Below, piece after piece: positions 1-6,934 of a stretch of DNA of 8,397 bases. The notes beneath the pieces were generated by a model, which worked only from the letters and a program-made list of their open reading frames with translations, was not told the origin of the DNA and did not search any database. Source of the stretch: DASRAJ01 sp039920305. GTDB taxonomy: Bacteria > Bacteroidota > Bacteroidia > Chitinophagales > UBA10324. Positions within the stretch are counted from its first letter, which is position 1, and each line of letters opens with the position of its first letter. The DNA is taken from positions 1-8,397 of the forward strand of contig JBDSEA010000181.1 in NCBI GenBank assembly GCA_039920305.1, given 5' to 3'. A program made the position numbers and the translations under genes.

Positions 1-1469
1 TCAAGCAGGGCAATTACTTCTTCACCGTTTAATGCCACATCAATTTCGATTGCTGCCTTTAATTTCAGTGTGTCAACTGCTACTACCCTGTTGTATTCAT
101 CATCTTCTGCCAAAAGAATTTTCAGGCCGTTTAAGATACTGCCGTCAGCTTTTTGCTCCTGTTGAATACGATGGCTCAACCTTTCTGCTGATCCGGCAGG
201 ACAGGTGATCGTAAAAGAAAATGTGGTGCCGCAACCCTCCTCACTTGCAACAGAAATTTTTCCTCCCTGCAGCTCCACGAGTTGCCTGGAAATCGAAAGG
301 CCTAATCCTGAACCGCCAAACCTGCGGGAGTCGGATGAATACACCTGCGTAAAACTTTCGAAAATCGAATCGAGCTTTTTTTCAGGGATGCCGATGCCTG
401 TGTCAGTAATATGAAATGTAAGAAGGAAATCGTGAAAACCCCCTGCCGTTTCATCTGTCAGATTTGCTTCTTTACTTTCCACTTCAATAGTTATACTTCC
501 TTTCTCAGTAAACTTGATTGCATTGCCGCCCAGGTTAATCATTACCTGATTCAGCCGTACAGGATCACCGATCAGCACATCAGGAACGCCCTTGCCGATC
601 CTGGTGATCAGCAGCAGACCTTTTTCTTCCGCTTTAAAATCTAATGTTTGTTTTACCTGTTCCAATAATTCCTTCAATGAAAAATCAATTTTCTCGATTT
701 CAATTTTTCCCGCTTCAATTTTTGAAATATCAAGAATGTCATTGATAATATGAAGTAAAGTGTCAGATGACTTACTGATGGCTTCGAGATAATGGTGCTG
801 GTCAGGTCGCGGTTTTTTAGCAAGTAACAGTGAGGTAATTCCGCTCACTGCATTCATGGGCGTACGAATTTCGTGACTCATATTGGCAAGAAACTGCTGC
901 TTGAATTTTTCTGATTGCTCAGCACGTTCTTTTTGTTCCCTGTACAATAGGGTTTGTTTTTCTACCTGCCGCTTCAGCTCCTGCTCACGTGATTTGAATT
1001 CTTCAATCAATAACTGGTTTTGAGTCCTCAACCGCTTATTTACCCCCGCCATGATACTTTTAATCAATGCGGGATGGTGTTTAAGAAAGGTGTAAAAAAT
1101 TTCCTGGCTTATGCCGATCACTTCAACCTTCTCCGAGGCCGAAACCGACATTGAGCGGGGGCTTGAGTCAAGCAATGACATTTCACCGAAAAAATCTCCC
1201 CGTTCCATGTGGGCTATCGCATAATCATTATCGTGCACCCTTACTTTTCCCTTTACAATAACAAACATGCAGTTTCCCGTTTCGTTTTTCCTCACAATCG
1301 GTTCTCCCGCTTCAAAATGAAGAAGCTGCATGTATGATACACTATCCTGCAGAACGGTGACAGGTATATCACGGAAGATTTCTGTTTCCTTTAGCAGCTG
1401 GACGATGTTTGCAGGCTCCACTTTAAATGGTAATTTATTGAATGCTTTTAACCGGGTGATAACCGGCAA
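1..1469 (-). CDS. Cyclic-nucleotide-binding hybrid sensor histidine kinase (3' end outside window)
   Basis: This is a cytosolic two-component kinase; I see no membrane segment. Numbering from a TTG start, the order is: a cNMP-binding domain (about 25-135) with the phosphate-cassette signature FGEMSLL at 94-100 and Arg105; a charged coiled coil (about 145-190); HisKA with the H-box NMSHEIRTP, phospho-acceptor His199; HATPase_c with N-box Asn312/Asn316, G1 DTGIGI from Asp356 and G2 FGGSGLG at 384-390; then a receiver starting LKILLAEDD, acidic pair Asp456/Asp457. The receiver's phospho-Asp lies beyond the left edge. The frame is open from the in-frame TAA at 1473-1475. The first in-frame ATG (1331) would cut off the start of the cNMP domain, so TTG 1469 (preferred) or GTG 1421 is the start. 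It begins 10 bases after the oxidoreductase stop, which suggests an operon and coupled translation. The ligand (cAMP, cGMP or neither) cannot be told from the sequence. Family is secure; the start is uncertain. Confidence 0.93.
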   Translation of the reverse strand, partial: MPVITRLKAFNKLPFKVEPANIVQLLKETEIFRDIPVTVLQDSVSYMQLLHFEAGEPIVRKNETGNCMFVIVKGKVRVHDNDYAIAHMERGDFFGEMSLLDSSPRSMSVSASEKVEVIGISQEIFYTFLKHHPALIKSIMAGVNKRLRTQNQLLIEEFKSREQELKRQVEKQTLLYREQKERAEQSEKFKQQFLANMSHEIRTPMNAVSGITSLLLAKKPRPDQHHYLEAISKSSDTLLHIINDILDISKIEAGKIEIEKIDFSLKELLEQVKQTLDFKAEEKGLLLITRIGKGVPDVLIGDPVRLNQVMINLGGNAIKFTEKGSITIEVESKEANLTDETAGGFHDFLLTFHITDTGIGIPEKKLDSIFESFTQVYSSDSRRFGGSGLGLSISRQLVELQGGKISVASEEGCGTTFSFTITCPAGSAERLSHRIQQEQKADGSILNGLKILLAEDDEYNRVVAVDTLKLKAAIEIDVALNGEEVIALL

Positions 1470-1479
1470 ATTTTATATC

Positions 1480-2499
1480 TCACCACTTCATCATCACCTT
1501 GCCTATTGTTTTTCGTTTTTCAAAAGCCTCATGTGCCTCCGGCAATTCTGAGACCGGAAACTCCATTCCGGCCGACGGTTTTATTATTCCCTCTCCCGCC
1601 AGCTTCACTACTTCATGGAGGCACCTGTAAATAATGTGGCTCTTATGATCGCTCAGCTGGAGTAAATAGATTCCGATAATGGATTTTGATTTTCTTAGTA
1701 GATTGACGGGATGGTATAGTCCGAATTGTACCCCAAAAGCCAGCTTTGAAAAAATATTTTTGGTGTCATTCATATGCGCTCCGCCATAGCAAACCATTTT
1801 TCCTCCTGCTCCAAGCAGCTTTATTCCATCCCGGACATATTTCCCGCCAAGTGAATCAAAGATCACATCCAGCTTTTTACCGTCCAGGATTCCGGTGACC
1901 TCCTTCCTGTAATCAGTGGTTATGTAATTCACCGGATGATCAACTCCAAGCGCTCGCAGATAATTTACTTTTTCATCAGACCCGCAGGTACCGAAAATCA
2001 CTGCTCCCTTATGTTTCAGCAATTGCACAAGTGCAGTTCCCACGCCCCCTGCTGCTGCATGAACCAAAACCTGGTCTCCGGCAAACACATTCACACATTC
2101 ATGAGCAGCATAATAAGCCGTACAATACTGAGTGGCGAGCGCTCCTGCAAATGTAAGCGGCATATCCTGAGGGATGGCAGCAATCCCGTGCTCATCAATT
2201 ACAGCATACCGGGCATAACCTCCGAAGCGTGTGAATGCTACTACGCGATCACCATTATTTACGCATGTAACATTTTTTCCGCATGCATCAATGATCCCCA
2301 CCACATCATAACCGATCACGCAGGGAAGCGGAGGGCAATCCCGGTACAATCCTTTCCGGGCCATTACATCGGCGAAGTTCAAACCAAAGGCCTCAACCTT
2401 TATCCGTACCTGGTTTTCAGCCGGTACGGGCAACACTGATTCACGCATTTCGAATGCATCCTGTGCCTTTCCGTGCCTCACGAGATAAATGGCTTTCAT
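1480..2499 (-). CDS. Zinc-free MDR family NAD(P)H:quinone oxidoreductase-like protein
   Basis: A 339-residue medium-chain dehydrogenase/reductase, the usual length for the quinone oxidoreductase/VAT1-like branch. The N-terminal GroES-like domain has the family stretch GLNFADVMARKGLY (39-52) and a GYDVVG turn (63-68). The Rossmann part carries HAAAGGVGTA (147-156), the dinucleotide-binding loop, and FDSLGG further on. The structural and catalytic zinc ligands of alcohol dehydrogenases are absent, so a zinc-independent, probably NADPH-dependent reduction of a quinone, enone or similar substrate is expected; the substrate is unknown. The ATG at 2499 gives the canonical MKAIYLV start. The frame stays open 66 codons further upstream, but that stretch has no family similarity and would run across the start of the divergent helicase gene. 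The histidine kinase follows 10 bases after its stop. No -7 box is visible on this strand in the short upstream gap. Confidence 0.9.
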   Translation of the reverse strand: MKAIYLVRHGKAQDAFEMRESVLPVPAENQVRIKVEAFGLNFADVMARKGLYRDCPPLPCVIGYDVVGIIDACGKNVTCVNNGDRVVAFTRFGGYARYAVIDEHGIAAIPQDMPLTFAGALATQYCTAYYAAHECVNVFAGDQVLVHAAAGGVGTALVQLLKHKGAVIFGTCGSDEKVNYLRALGVDHPVNYITTDYRKEVTGILDGKKLDVIFDSLGGKYVRDGIKLLGAGGKMVCYGGAHMNDTKNIFSKLAFGVQFGLYHPVNLLRKSKSIIGIYLLQLSDHKSHIIYRCLHEVVKLAGEGIIKPSAGMEFPVSELPEAHEAFEKRKTIGKVMMKW

Positions 2500-2535
2500 T
2501 GTTGACAAATTTTCTTCATGCCCAAGATAGTAACA

Positions 2536-2567
2536 TTGCAGCCGTTGGCTTTCAAAACTTAATTTTG
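2536..2567 (+). promoter_or_regulatory. Candidate Bacteroidota promoter for the helicase gene
   Basis: TAATTTTG (2560-2567) matches the Bacteroidota -7 consensus TAnnTTTG exactly, and a TTG at 2536-2538 lies 21 bases upstream, inside the spacing reported for the -33 element. The box ends only 4 bases before the GTG start at 2572, so a transcript made from it would be leaderless or nearly so. The gap is AT-rich, so a chance match is possible. Confidence 0.3.
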
Positions 2568-2571
2568 AAAC

Positions 2572-4890
2572 GTGAATTATCTTGATGACCTGAATGAGGT
2601 TCAGCGGGCTGCCGTTACCGCCACTGAAGGTCCGGTGATGATCGTTGCAGGCCCCGGCTCCGGTAAAACCCGGGTGCTTACGTATCGCATCGCACACCTG
2701 ATTCAGCTCGGTGTTGATTCATTCAGAATACTCGCGCTCACGTTTACAAATAAGGCAGCAGCGGAAATGCGCGCACGTGTGGAAAAGATATGCGGCACAG
2801 AAGCACGCAATTTATACATCGGAACATTTCACTCCGTGTTCGCACGCATTCTTCGGTATGAGGCAGAGAAGATCGGCTATCCGGCTAACTTCACCATTTA
2901 TGATACCGATGATTCCCGCTCTCTCATAAAGAGCATTGTAAAAGAAAACAACCTTAATGATAATCTTTACAAGCCTGCGGTGATCCACAACAGGATTTCC
3001 GCCGCGAAGAATGCTCTGATCAACCCTTCCGAATATCAGGCTGACTTAAATCTAATGGCAGATGATTCTGCCGCAGGCAGGCCGAAAATTGGAATGCTGT
3101 ATGATCAATATGCAAAGCGCTGCTTCCTGGCGGGCGCTATGGACTTTGACGATCTTCTTTTTAAAATGTATTTCCTGCTTGAAAAATTTCCCGATGCGCT
3201 TTTCAAATACCAGAACCGCTTCCGCTACATTTTGATTGATGAGTTTCAGGATACCAATTACGCACAGTATGCGATTGTAAAAAAGCTCGGCTCAATGCAC
3301 GAAAATATTTGTGTGGTGGGTGATGATGCACAGAGCATTTATTCTTTCCGCGGGGCAACCATCGAAAACATTTTGAATTTTGAAAAAGATTTCCCGGACT
3401 TAAAAGTCTATAAGCTTGAACAGAATTACAGAAGCACCAAGCACATCGTGCACGCCGCCAACAAAGTGATCGGAAATAATAAGATGCAGATCACGAAAGA
3501 GATATGGACGGAAAATCATCACGGTGAGAAAATAAAAGTGATCAAAGCGGTAAGTGACAATGATGAGGGTAAGCAGGTGGTGGACGGCATCTTTGAAGAG
3601 AAGATGCGCTGCCAGAGAATGAATAGCGAGTTTGCGATACTATACCGCACTCACGCACAGTCCAGGGCATTTGAGGAGGGTATGCGGCGGCTCAATATCC
3701 CCTACGTGGTTTATGGGGGTGTTTCTTTTTACCAGCGCAAGGAGATCAAGGACCTGCTCGCTTACCTGCGGCTGACGGTAAACCATTTTGACGAAGAGTC
3801 ACTGAAGCGGATCATTAACTACCCTACCCGTGGAATAGGACAAACATCAATTGATAAAGCCTTGCTCGTGGCAAATGAAAAGGGCAAGCGGCTGTGGGAG
3901 ATTTTAGAAAACTGTGCTGATTATATGCCCGCGAACCGCGGGAATTCCTCCATTGCTGATTTTGTCACCAGGATCAGGAGTTATGCGGTTATGCTTAAGA
4001 CCTATAATGCATTTGACCTTGCAGCCCACATCGCAAAAACATCAGGATTACTTCATGAGCTTCACAACGATAAAACCGTGGAGGGCATGAGCCGCTTCGA
4101 AAATCTTCAGGAGCTGCTGAATGGAATAAAGGAATTTTCAGAAAGAAGCATGGATGCGGATAAGGATCCTGTAGAACAGGAATGGGTAACCGTGGACGGC
4201 GAAGTGCTGAACGAAAAACTTCTCGATAAATCTCTTGGCGCCTACCTCCAGGAGATTTCTTTACTCACGGATTTTGATAAGGACAGCGGGAATAATGCAG
4301 ACCGTGTAAAGCTTATGACGATCCATTCAGCAAAAGGCCTGGAGTTTCCATGTGTATATGTCGTAGGGCTGGAAGAAAATCTTTTTCCGAATACCATGAG
4401 CATGAGCAGCCGCGAAGACCTTGAAGAGGAACGTCGCTTATTTTATGTTGCCATCACTCGTGCTGCACACAAGCTCACGCTTGCGTTTGCACAAACACGC
4501 TACAAGTACGGCAACCTGCAATACAATGAGCCGAGTCGCTTTCTCGATGAAATTGATCCATCGGTGCTGGATGTTGCCTACGTGCATCATAAGATGAATG
4601 CATCGTCACGGGAAGAAAAATTTTCCCAGGTCACAATACCGGTCATTAAGGAAACGCAGTACACCCATAAGCCCTCAGCAGATTTTGCAGCTGATGATTA
4701 CACACGCATTCAAACCGGAATGGAGATAGAGCATCAGCGGTTCGGTGTTGGCAAGGTGATTAATCTCGAAGGAAATGCTAAGGATAAAATGGCGACGATC
4801 TTCTTTCAAAATAATGTGGGACAGAAAAAAATCATGCTGCGCTATGCAAGGCTGCGCATTGTTAGGAATGATTTGATGGCGGAGAATTGA
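2572..4890 (+). CDS. uvrD: UvrD/PcrA-type superfamily 1 ATP-dependent 3'-5' DNA helicase
   Basis: A full-length 772-residue SF1A helicase that unwinds DNA in nucleotide excision and mismatch repair and in clearing stalled forks or RNA polymerase. Motifs in order: Q-motif LNEVQRAAV (7-15), Walker A GPGSGKT (27-33), Ia ALTFTNKAAAEM, Walker B/II IDEFQDT (Asp223, Glu224), III GDDAQSIYSFRG (from Gly250), IV EQNYRST (283-289), V TIHSAKGLEF (583-592), and VI EEERRLFYVAITR (618-630). A C-terminal Tudor-like segment (about 705-765, with HQRFGVGKV) resembles the PcrA/UvrD part known to contact RNA polymerase. The start is GTG at 2572; an in-frame TGA (2566-2568) lies one codon upstream, so no earlier start exists, and MNYLDDLNEVQ matches the usual family N-terminus. 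No Shine-Dalgarno sequence is seen. It is divergent from the oxidoreductase and convergent with the SPFH gene. pcrA would be an equally good name. Confidence 0.97.
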   Translation: MNYLDDLNEVQRAAVTATEGPVMIVAGPGSGKTRVLTYRIAHLIQLGVDSFRILALTFTNKAAAEMRARVEKICGTEARNLYIGTFHSVFARILRYEAEKIGYPANFTIYDTDDSRSLIKSIVKENNLNDNLYKPAVIHNRISAAKNALINPSEYQADLNLMADDSAAGRPKIGMLYDQYAKRCFLAGAMDFDDLLFKMYFLLEKFPDALFKYQNRFRYILIDEFQDTNYAQYAIVKKLGSMHENICVVGDDAQSIYSFRGATIENILNFEKDFPDLKVYKLEQNYRSTKHIVHAANKVIGNNKMQITKEIWTENHHGEKIKVIKAVSDNDEGKQVVDGIFEEKMRCQRMNSEFAILYRTHAQSRAFEEGMRRLNIPYVVYGGVSFYQRKEIKDLLAYLRLTVNHFDEESLKRIINYPTRGIGQTSIDKALLVANEKGKRLWEILENCADYMPANRGNSSIADFVTRIRSYAVMLKTYNAFDLAAHIAKTSGLLHELHNDKTVEGMSRFENLQELLNGIKEFSERSMDADKDPVEQEWVTVDGEVLNEKLLDKSLGAYLQEISLLTDFDKDSGNNADRVKLMTIHSAKGLEFPCVYVVGLEENLFPNTMSMSSREDLEEERRLFYVAITRAAHKLTLAFAQTRYKYGNLQYNEPSRFLDEIDPSVLDVAYVHHKMNASSREEKFSQVTIPVIKETQYTHKPSADFAADDYTRIQTGMEIEHQRFGVGKVINLEGNAKDKMATIFFQNNVGQKKIMLRYARLRIVRNDLMAEN

Positions 4891-4896
4891 ATTCGA

Positions 4897-5805
4897 TTAC
4901 TTCCCGTCCAGGATAACCGGTACCCCGCCCTTCATATCTCCCATAATCAAAACTTTTCCATTACCGGATAATGCGAGCTCCTTATAGGCCTTGATCATTT
5001 CATACTGCAATTGACCCGGGGTGAGCGTGAGGCTCACAATGCGCTGGTAATCTGAAATACCCTGCGCTTCCACACGCTTACGCTCAGCTTCCTGCTGCTC
5101 GCGCTGCAAAACGAACTGCATCTTTTGTGCTGCCTGCTCTGCCTGGATCTTTTCTTCAATGGCCTGCTTTACCGAGGAAGGCAATGTGATGTTGCGCAAC
5201 AGCAATTGTTCCAAGGCAAGGCCACGGGCAGTGAAATCCTTTTCAATCCCCGCAAAAATCTTTTGCTGAAACTCTTCCCGCTTGTTAGAGTACAGATCCA
5301 CGGCCGAGTAAAAAGTCGCATTATCACGGATCTTGGTTCTGGTAATGGGGCGCACGATTACATTCTTATAATCTTCACCGATGGTTTTCAAAATAGCGGG
5401 TGCTTTACCCGGGATAACCCGGTAAAGAACAGATACATCCAGCGAAAGTTCCAGCCCATCACTCGTGAGTACGCGAATAGCATCATCTCCGGTTTGATCT
5501 CCCTCAGTTGTTAATCCTGACATGGTGTAATTCTGTGTTCTTCCCTCAAAGCGCCGCACAACCACAAATGGATTTACAAAGTGCAGGCCGCTGCCCAGTA
5601 CCTCATCATTCACTTTACCAAACAGTGTAGGCACACCAATTTGCCCTGCCTCGATCTGCACGATGCAGGAAGTCAAAATTCCCACAGCGAGAATCACAAC
5701 AGCGACAATTTTGAGTATTCTTGAAACCATTCTTGTTTGCTGGTTCGATTGCATGGCAAAAGCCACTACAAGAAGTATTGCTGAGAGGATAATGAGGAAC
5801 GGCAT
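4897..5805 (-). CDS. Prohibitin/SPFH (band 7) family membrane protein
   Basis: A 302-residue SPFH protein. Such proteins form membrane-anchored ring or cage oligomers that scaffold microdomains and modulate proteases. The N-terminus has two hydrophobic stretches (3-18 and 30-48). The SPFH domain runs from about 49 to 225, starting IEAGQIGVPTLFGKV and including LHFVNPF. A Gln/Glu/Ala-rich coiled coil (about 210-252, EEKIQAEQAAQKMQ and following) is typical of prohibitins, then a short C-terminal tail. The second hydrophobic stretch ends in LTSC (44-47), which fits a lipobox. Starting instead at Met26 would give a near-standard lipoprotein signal peptide, so the anchor could be a two-segment hairpin or a lipidated cysteine. 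It lies 61 bases downstream of the helix-turn-helix gene on the same strand and ends 6 bases from the helicase stop. Family assignment is firm; its cellular partner is unknown. Confidence 0.93.
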   Translation of the reverse strand: MPFLIILSAILLVVAFAMQSNQQTRMVSRILKIVAVVILAVGILTSCIVQIEAGQIGVPTLFGKVNDEVLGSGLHFVNPFVVVRRFEGRTQNYTMSGLTTEGDQTGDDAIRVLTSDGLELSLDVSVLYRVIPGKAPAILKTIGEDYKNVIVRPITRTKIRDNATFYSAVDLYSNKREEFQQKIFAGIEKDFTARGLALEQLLLRNITLPSSVKQAIEEKIQAEQAAQKMQFVLQREQQEAERKRVEAQGISDYQRIVSLTLTPGQLQYEMIKAYKELALSGNGKVLIMGDMKGGVPVILDGK

Positions 5806-5866
5806 GATGGAAATTTTTCTGAAAGTTATGAAAGCATCGTCAGAATCAATAAGTAAGTTGAGAAAA

Positions 5867-6871
5867 TCAAAGCTTCATTTTCAGGGCCTGTATCCGTGCC
5901 TGCATTCGGTTAAAAAACTTATTACGTTCTTTTTGAGATGAGCCTGTAAGCAATAACGATTTCTGTTGCTGATTTTTTAAAAATTGTTCAGTTTCTCTGC
6001 AGAAGCCCGGGTGAAAAGTGAACAGGTAATCCATTGAATTATAACTAACCATTGCCATATTGAACTGATCGGTTTTAATATAGATGGAGTTATCCAGGGC
6101 CACCAAATCATTATAAAATAATTCGTAGTGCGTTTCAGGATGAGAAACCTTTCCATCGAAATACATTAAACCGGTTTGAGCCTGCTGCTGAATAATACTA
6201 AAAAGCTCTTCAAGCTTTTCGCAGAGTTTCAGAGCCACATTTCTGTTAGCAAACCAGCCAGCTTCATTAAAATAATTGATTTGTGAGAGTACGGCGGTAA
6301 TCGTTTCTTCATTCCATAACTCTGCAAATGGAATGTGGAAATACATTCTGGCTATCGCTTTCCCCTGTTTCACAAATTCATCAGGAACGGCTTCGAAGGA
6401 AAATGCTGACTCATTTATATTCTGACTTCCCTTGATAGTTTTCAGCCAGAAGAAAAGCTTGAAGCGAGCCAGCTCTTCAATCTGGAAAAAATAAAACACA
6501 GGTATGTCTTTCGCAGCATAATAACCACGCCGCTCTTTACAATCATAGATCCGTTTAAAATATTCTTCGGTTTCTTTCAAGTATAATTTAAAATCATTGG
6601 GCTGATCACGAAAAGTGCTCCTTCCAAAAAGTACTGCATCAGATTTTACCGGCGCAATTTCCTCCAGTGCAATCTGAAAATGGCTGGCAAGAATAAAGGC
6701 TTCATTAAGCGAAAGTGCAGTTTCCCCGCGTAAACGGCGATAAGCACTGTCATTACTCACTTCCAGCACGTCGGCAATTTCATTTACGAGAGAAAGATTA
6801 GAGTTCAGTTTTTGCCTGATGCGCTCAAAAAAAGCATGCTGAATATCAGTGGTGGAAGAAATGTTTGGCAT
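5867..6871 (-). CDS. Helix-turn-helix protein with uncharacterised C-terminal region
   Basis: A 334-residue protein with no signal peptide or membrane segment. Residues about 14-75 form a Cro/BetR-like helix-turn-helix: LVNEIADVLEV (28-38), a SNDS turn, then the candidate recognition helix SAYRRLRG (42-49). The remaining 260 residues are rich in aromatic and charged residues and look helical; I recognise no enzymatic or ligand-binding motif. This layout resembles a group of Bacteroidota proteins usually listed as hypothetical or HTH-containing, so a transcription regulator is likely but its target is not shown. An in-frame TGA 9 bases upstream makes ATG 6871 the first possible start. It is 61 bases upstream of the SPFH gene on the same strand, which suggests co-transcription, and 55 bases downstream of the two-CxxC small gene. 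Upstream palindromes and a -7 box could be its own control region. Confidence 0.8.
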   Translation of the reverse strand: MPNISSTTDIQHAFFERIRQKLNSNLSLVNEIADVLEVSNDSAYRRLRGETALSLNEAFILASHFQIALEEIAPVKSDAVLFGRSTFRDQPNDFKLYLKETEEYFKRIYDCKERRGYYAAKDIPVFYFFQIEELARFKLFFWLKTIKGSQNINESAFSFEAVPDEFVKQGKAIARMYFHIPFAELWNEETITAVLSQINYFNEAGWFANRNVALKLCEKLEELFSIIQQQAQTGLMYFDGKVSHPETHYELFYNDLVALDNSIYIKTDQFNMAMVSYNSMDYLFTFHPGFCRETEQFLKNQQQKSLLLTGSSQKERNKFFNRMQARIQALKMKL

Positions 6872-6878
6872 TAAATGT

Positions 6879-6886
6879 CAAATTTA
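6879..6886 (-). promoter_or_regulatory. Candidate -7 promoter box before the helix-turn-helix gene
   Basis: Read on the minus strand the bases are TAAATTTG, an exact match to TAnnTTTG. The box ends 7 bases before the ATG at 6871, giving a very short or absent leader. I find no TTG at the expected 17-23 bases upstream, so support is limited to the -7 box itself. Confidence 0.25.
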
Positions 6887-6913
6887 GAAGAACCACTATG
6901 AAATTTTTGCGGA

Positions 6914-6934
6914 ATTTATAAATAGTTCAACTAT
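6914..6934. promoter_or_regulatory. Two overlapping palindromes, possible operator
   Basis: ATTTATAAAT (6914-6923) is a perfect 10-base palindrome. ATAGTT-C-AACTAT (6922-6934) is a perfect 6-base inverted repeat around one central base. They overlap by two bases, lie 43-63 bases upstream of the helix-turn-helix gene's start, and the second covers the stop codon of the small two-CxxC gene. A dimeric regulator could bind here, with autoregulation by the adjacent protein as the simplest guess. The stem is AT-rich and has no T-run, so an intrinsic terminator is less likely. Confidence 0.3.

Noticed and set aside
1936..2439. A 167-codon open frame on the plus strand
   Set aside because: It is entirely antisense to the well-supported oxidoreductase gene, rich in Ser/Cys/His/Ile in the manner of shadow frames, and has no recognisable motif.
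2502..2531. TTGACA followed 18 bases later by GATAGT, resembling a sigma-70 promoter
   Set aside because: The primary sigma factor of Bacteroidota uses a different -33/-7 pattern, and the -10 match is poor.
2500..2697. A 66-codon upstream extension of the oxidoreductase frame
   Set aside because: It lacks family similarity, runs across the start of the divergent helicase gene, and ATG 2499 already gives the canonical N-terminus.
4841..4861. TGCGC...GCGCA stem near the helicase 3' end as a terminator
   Set aside because: It is a five-base stem with an 11-base loop and no T-run, inside codons of the conserved C-terminal Tudor-like segment.
5125..5514. A 129-codon open frame on the plus strand
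   Set aside because: It is antisense to the SPFH gene and shows no domain or start context.
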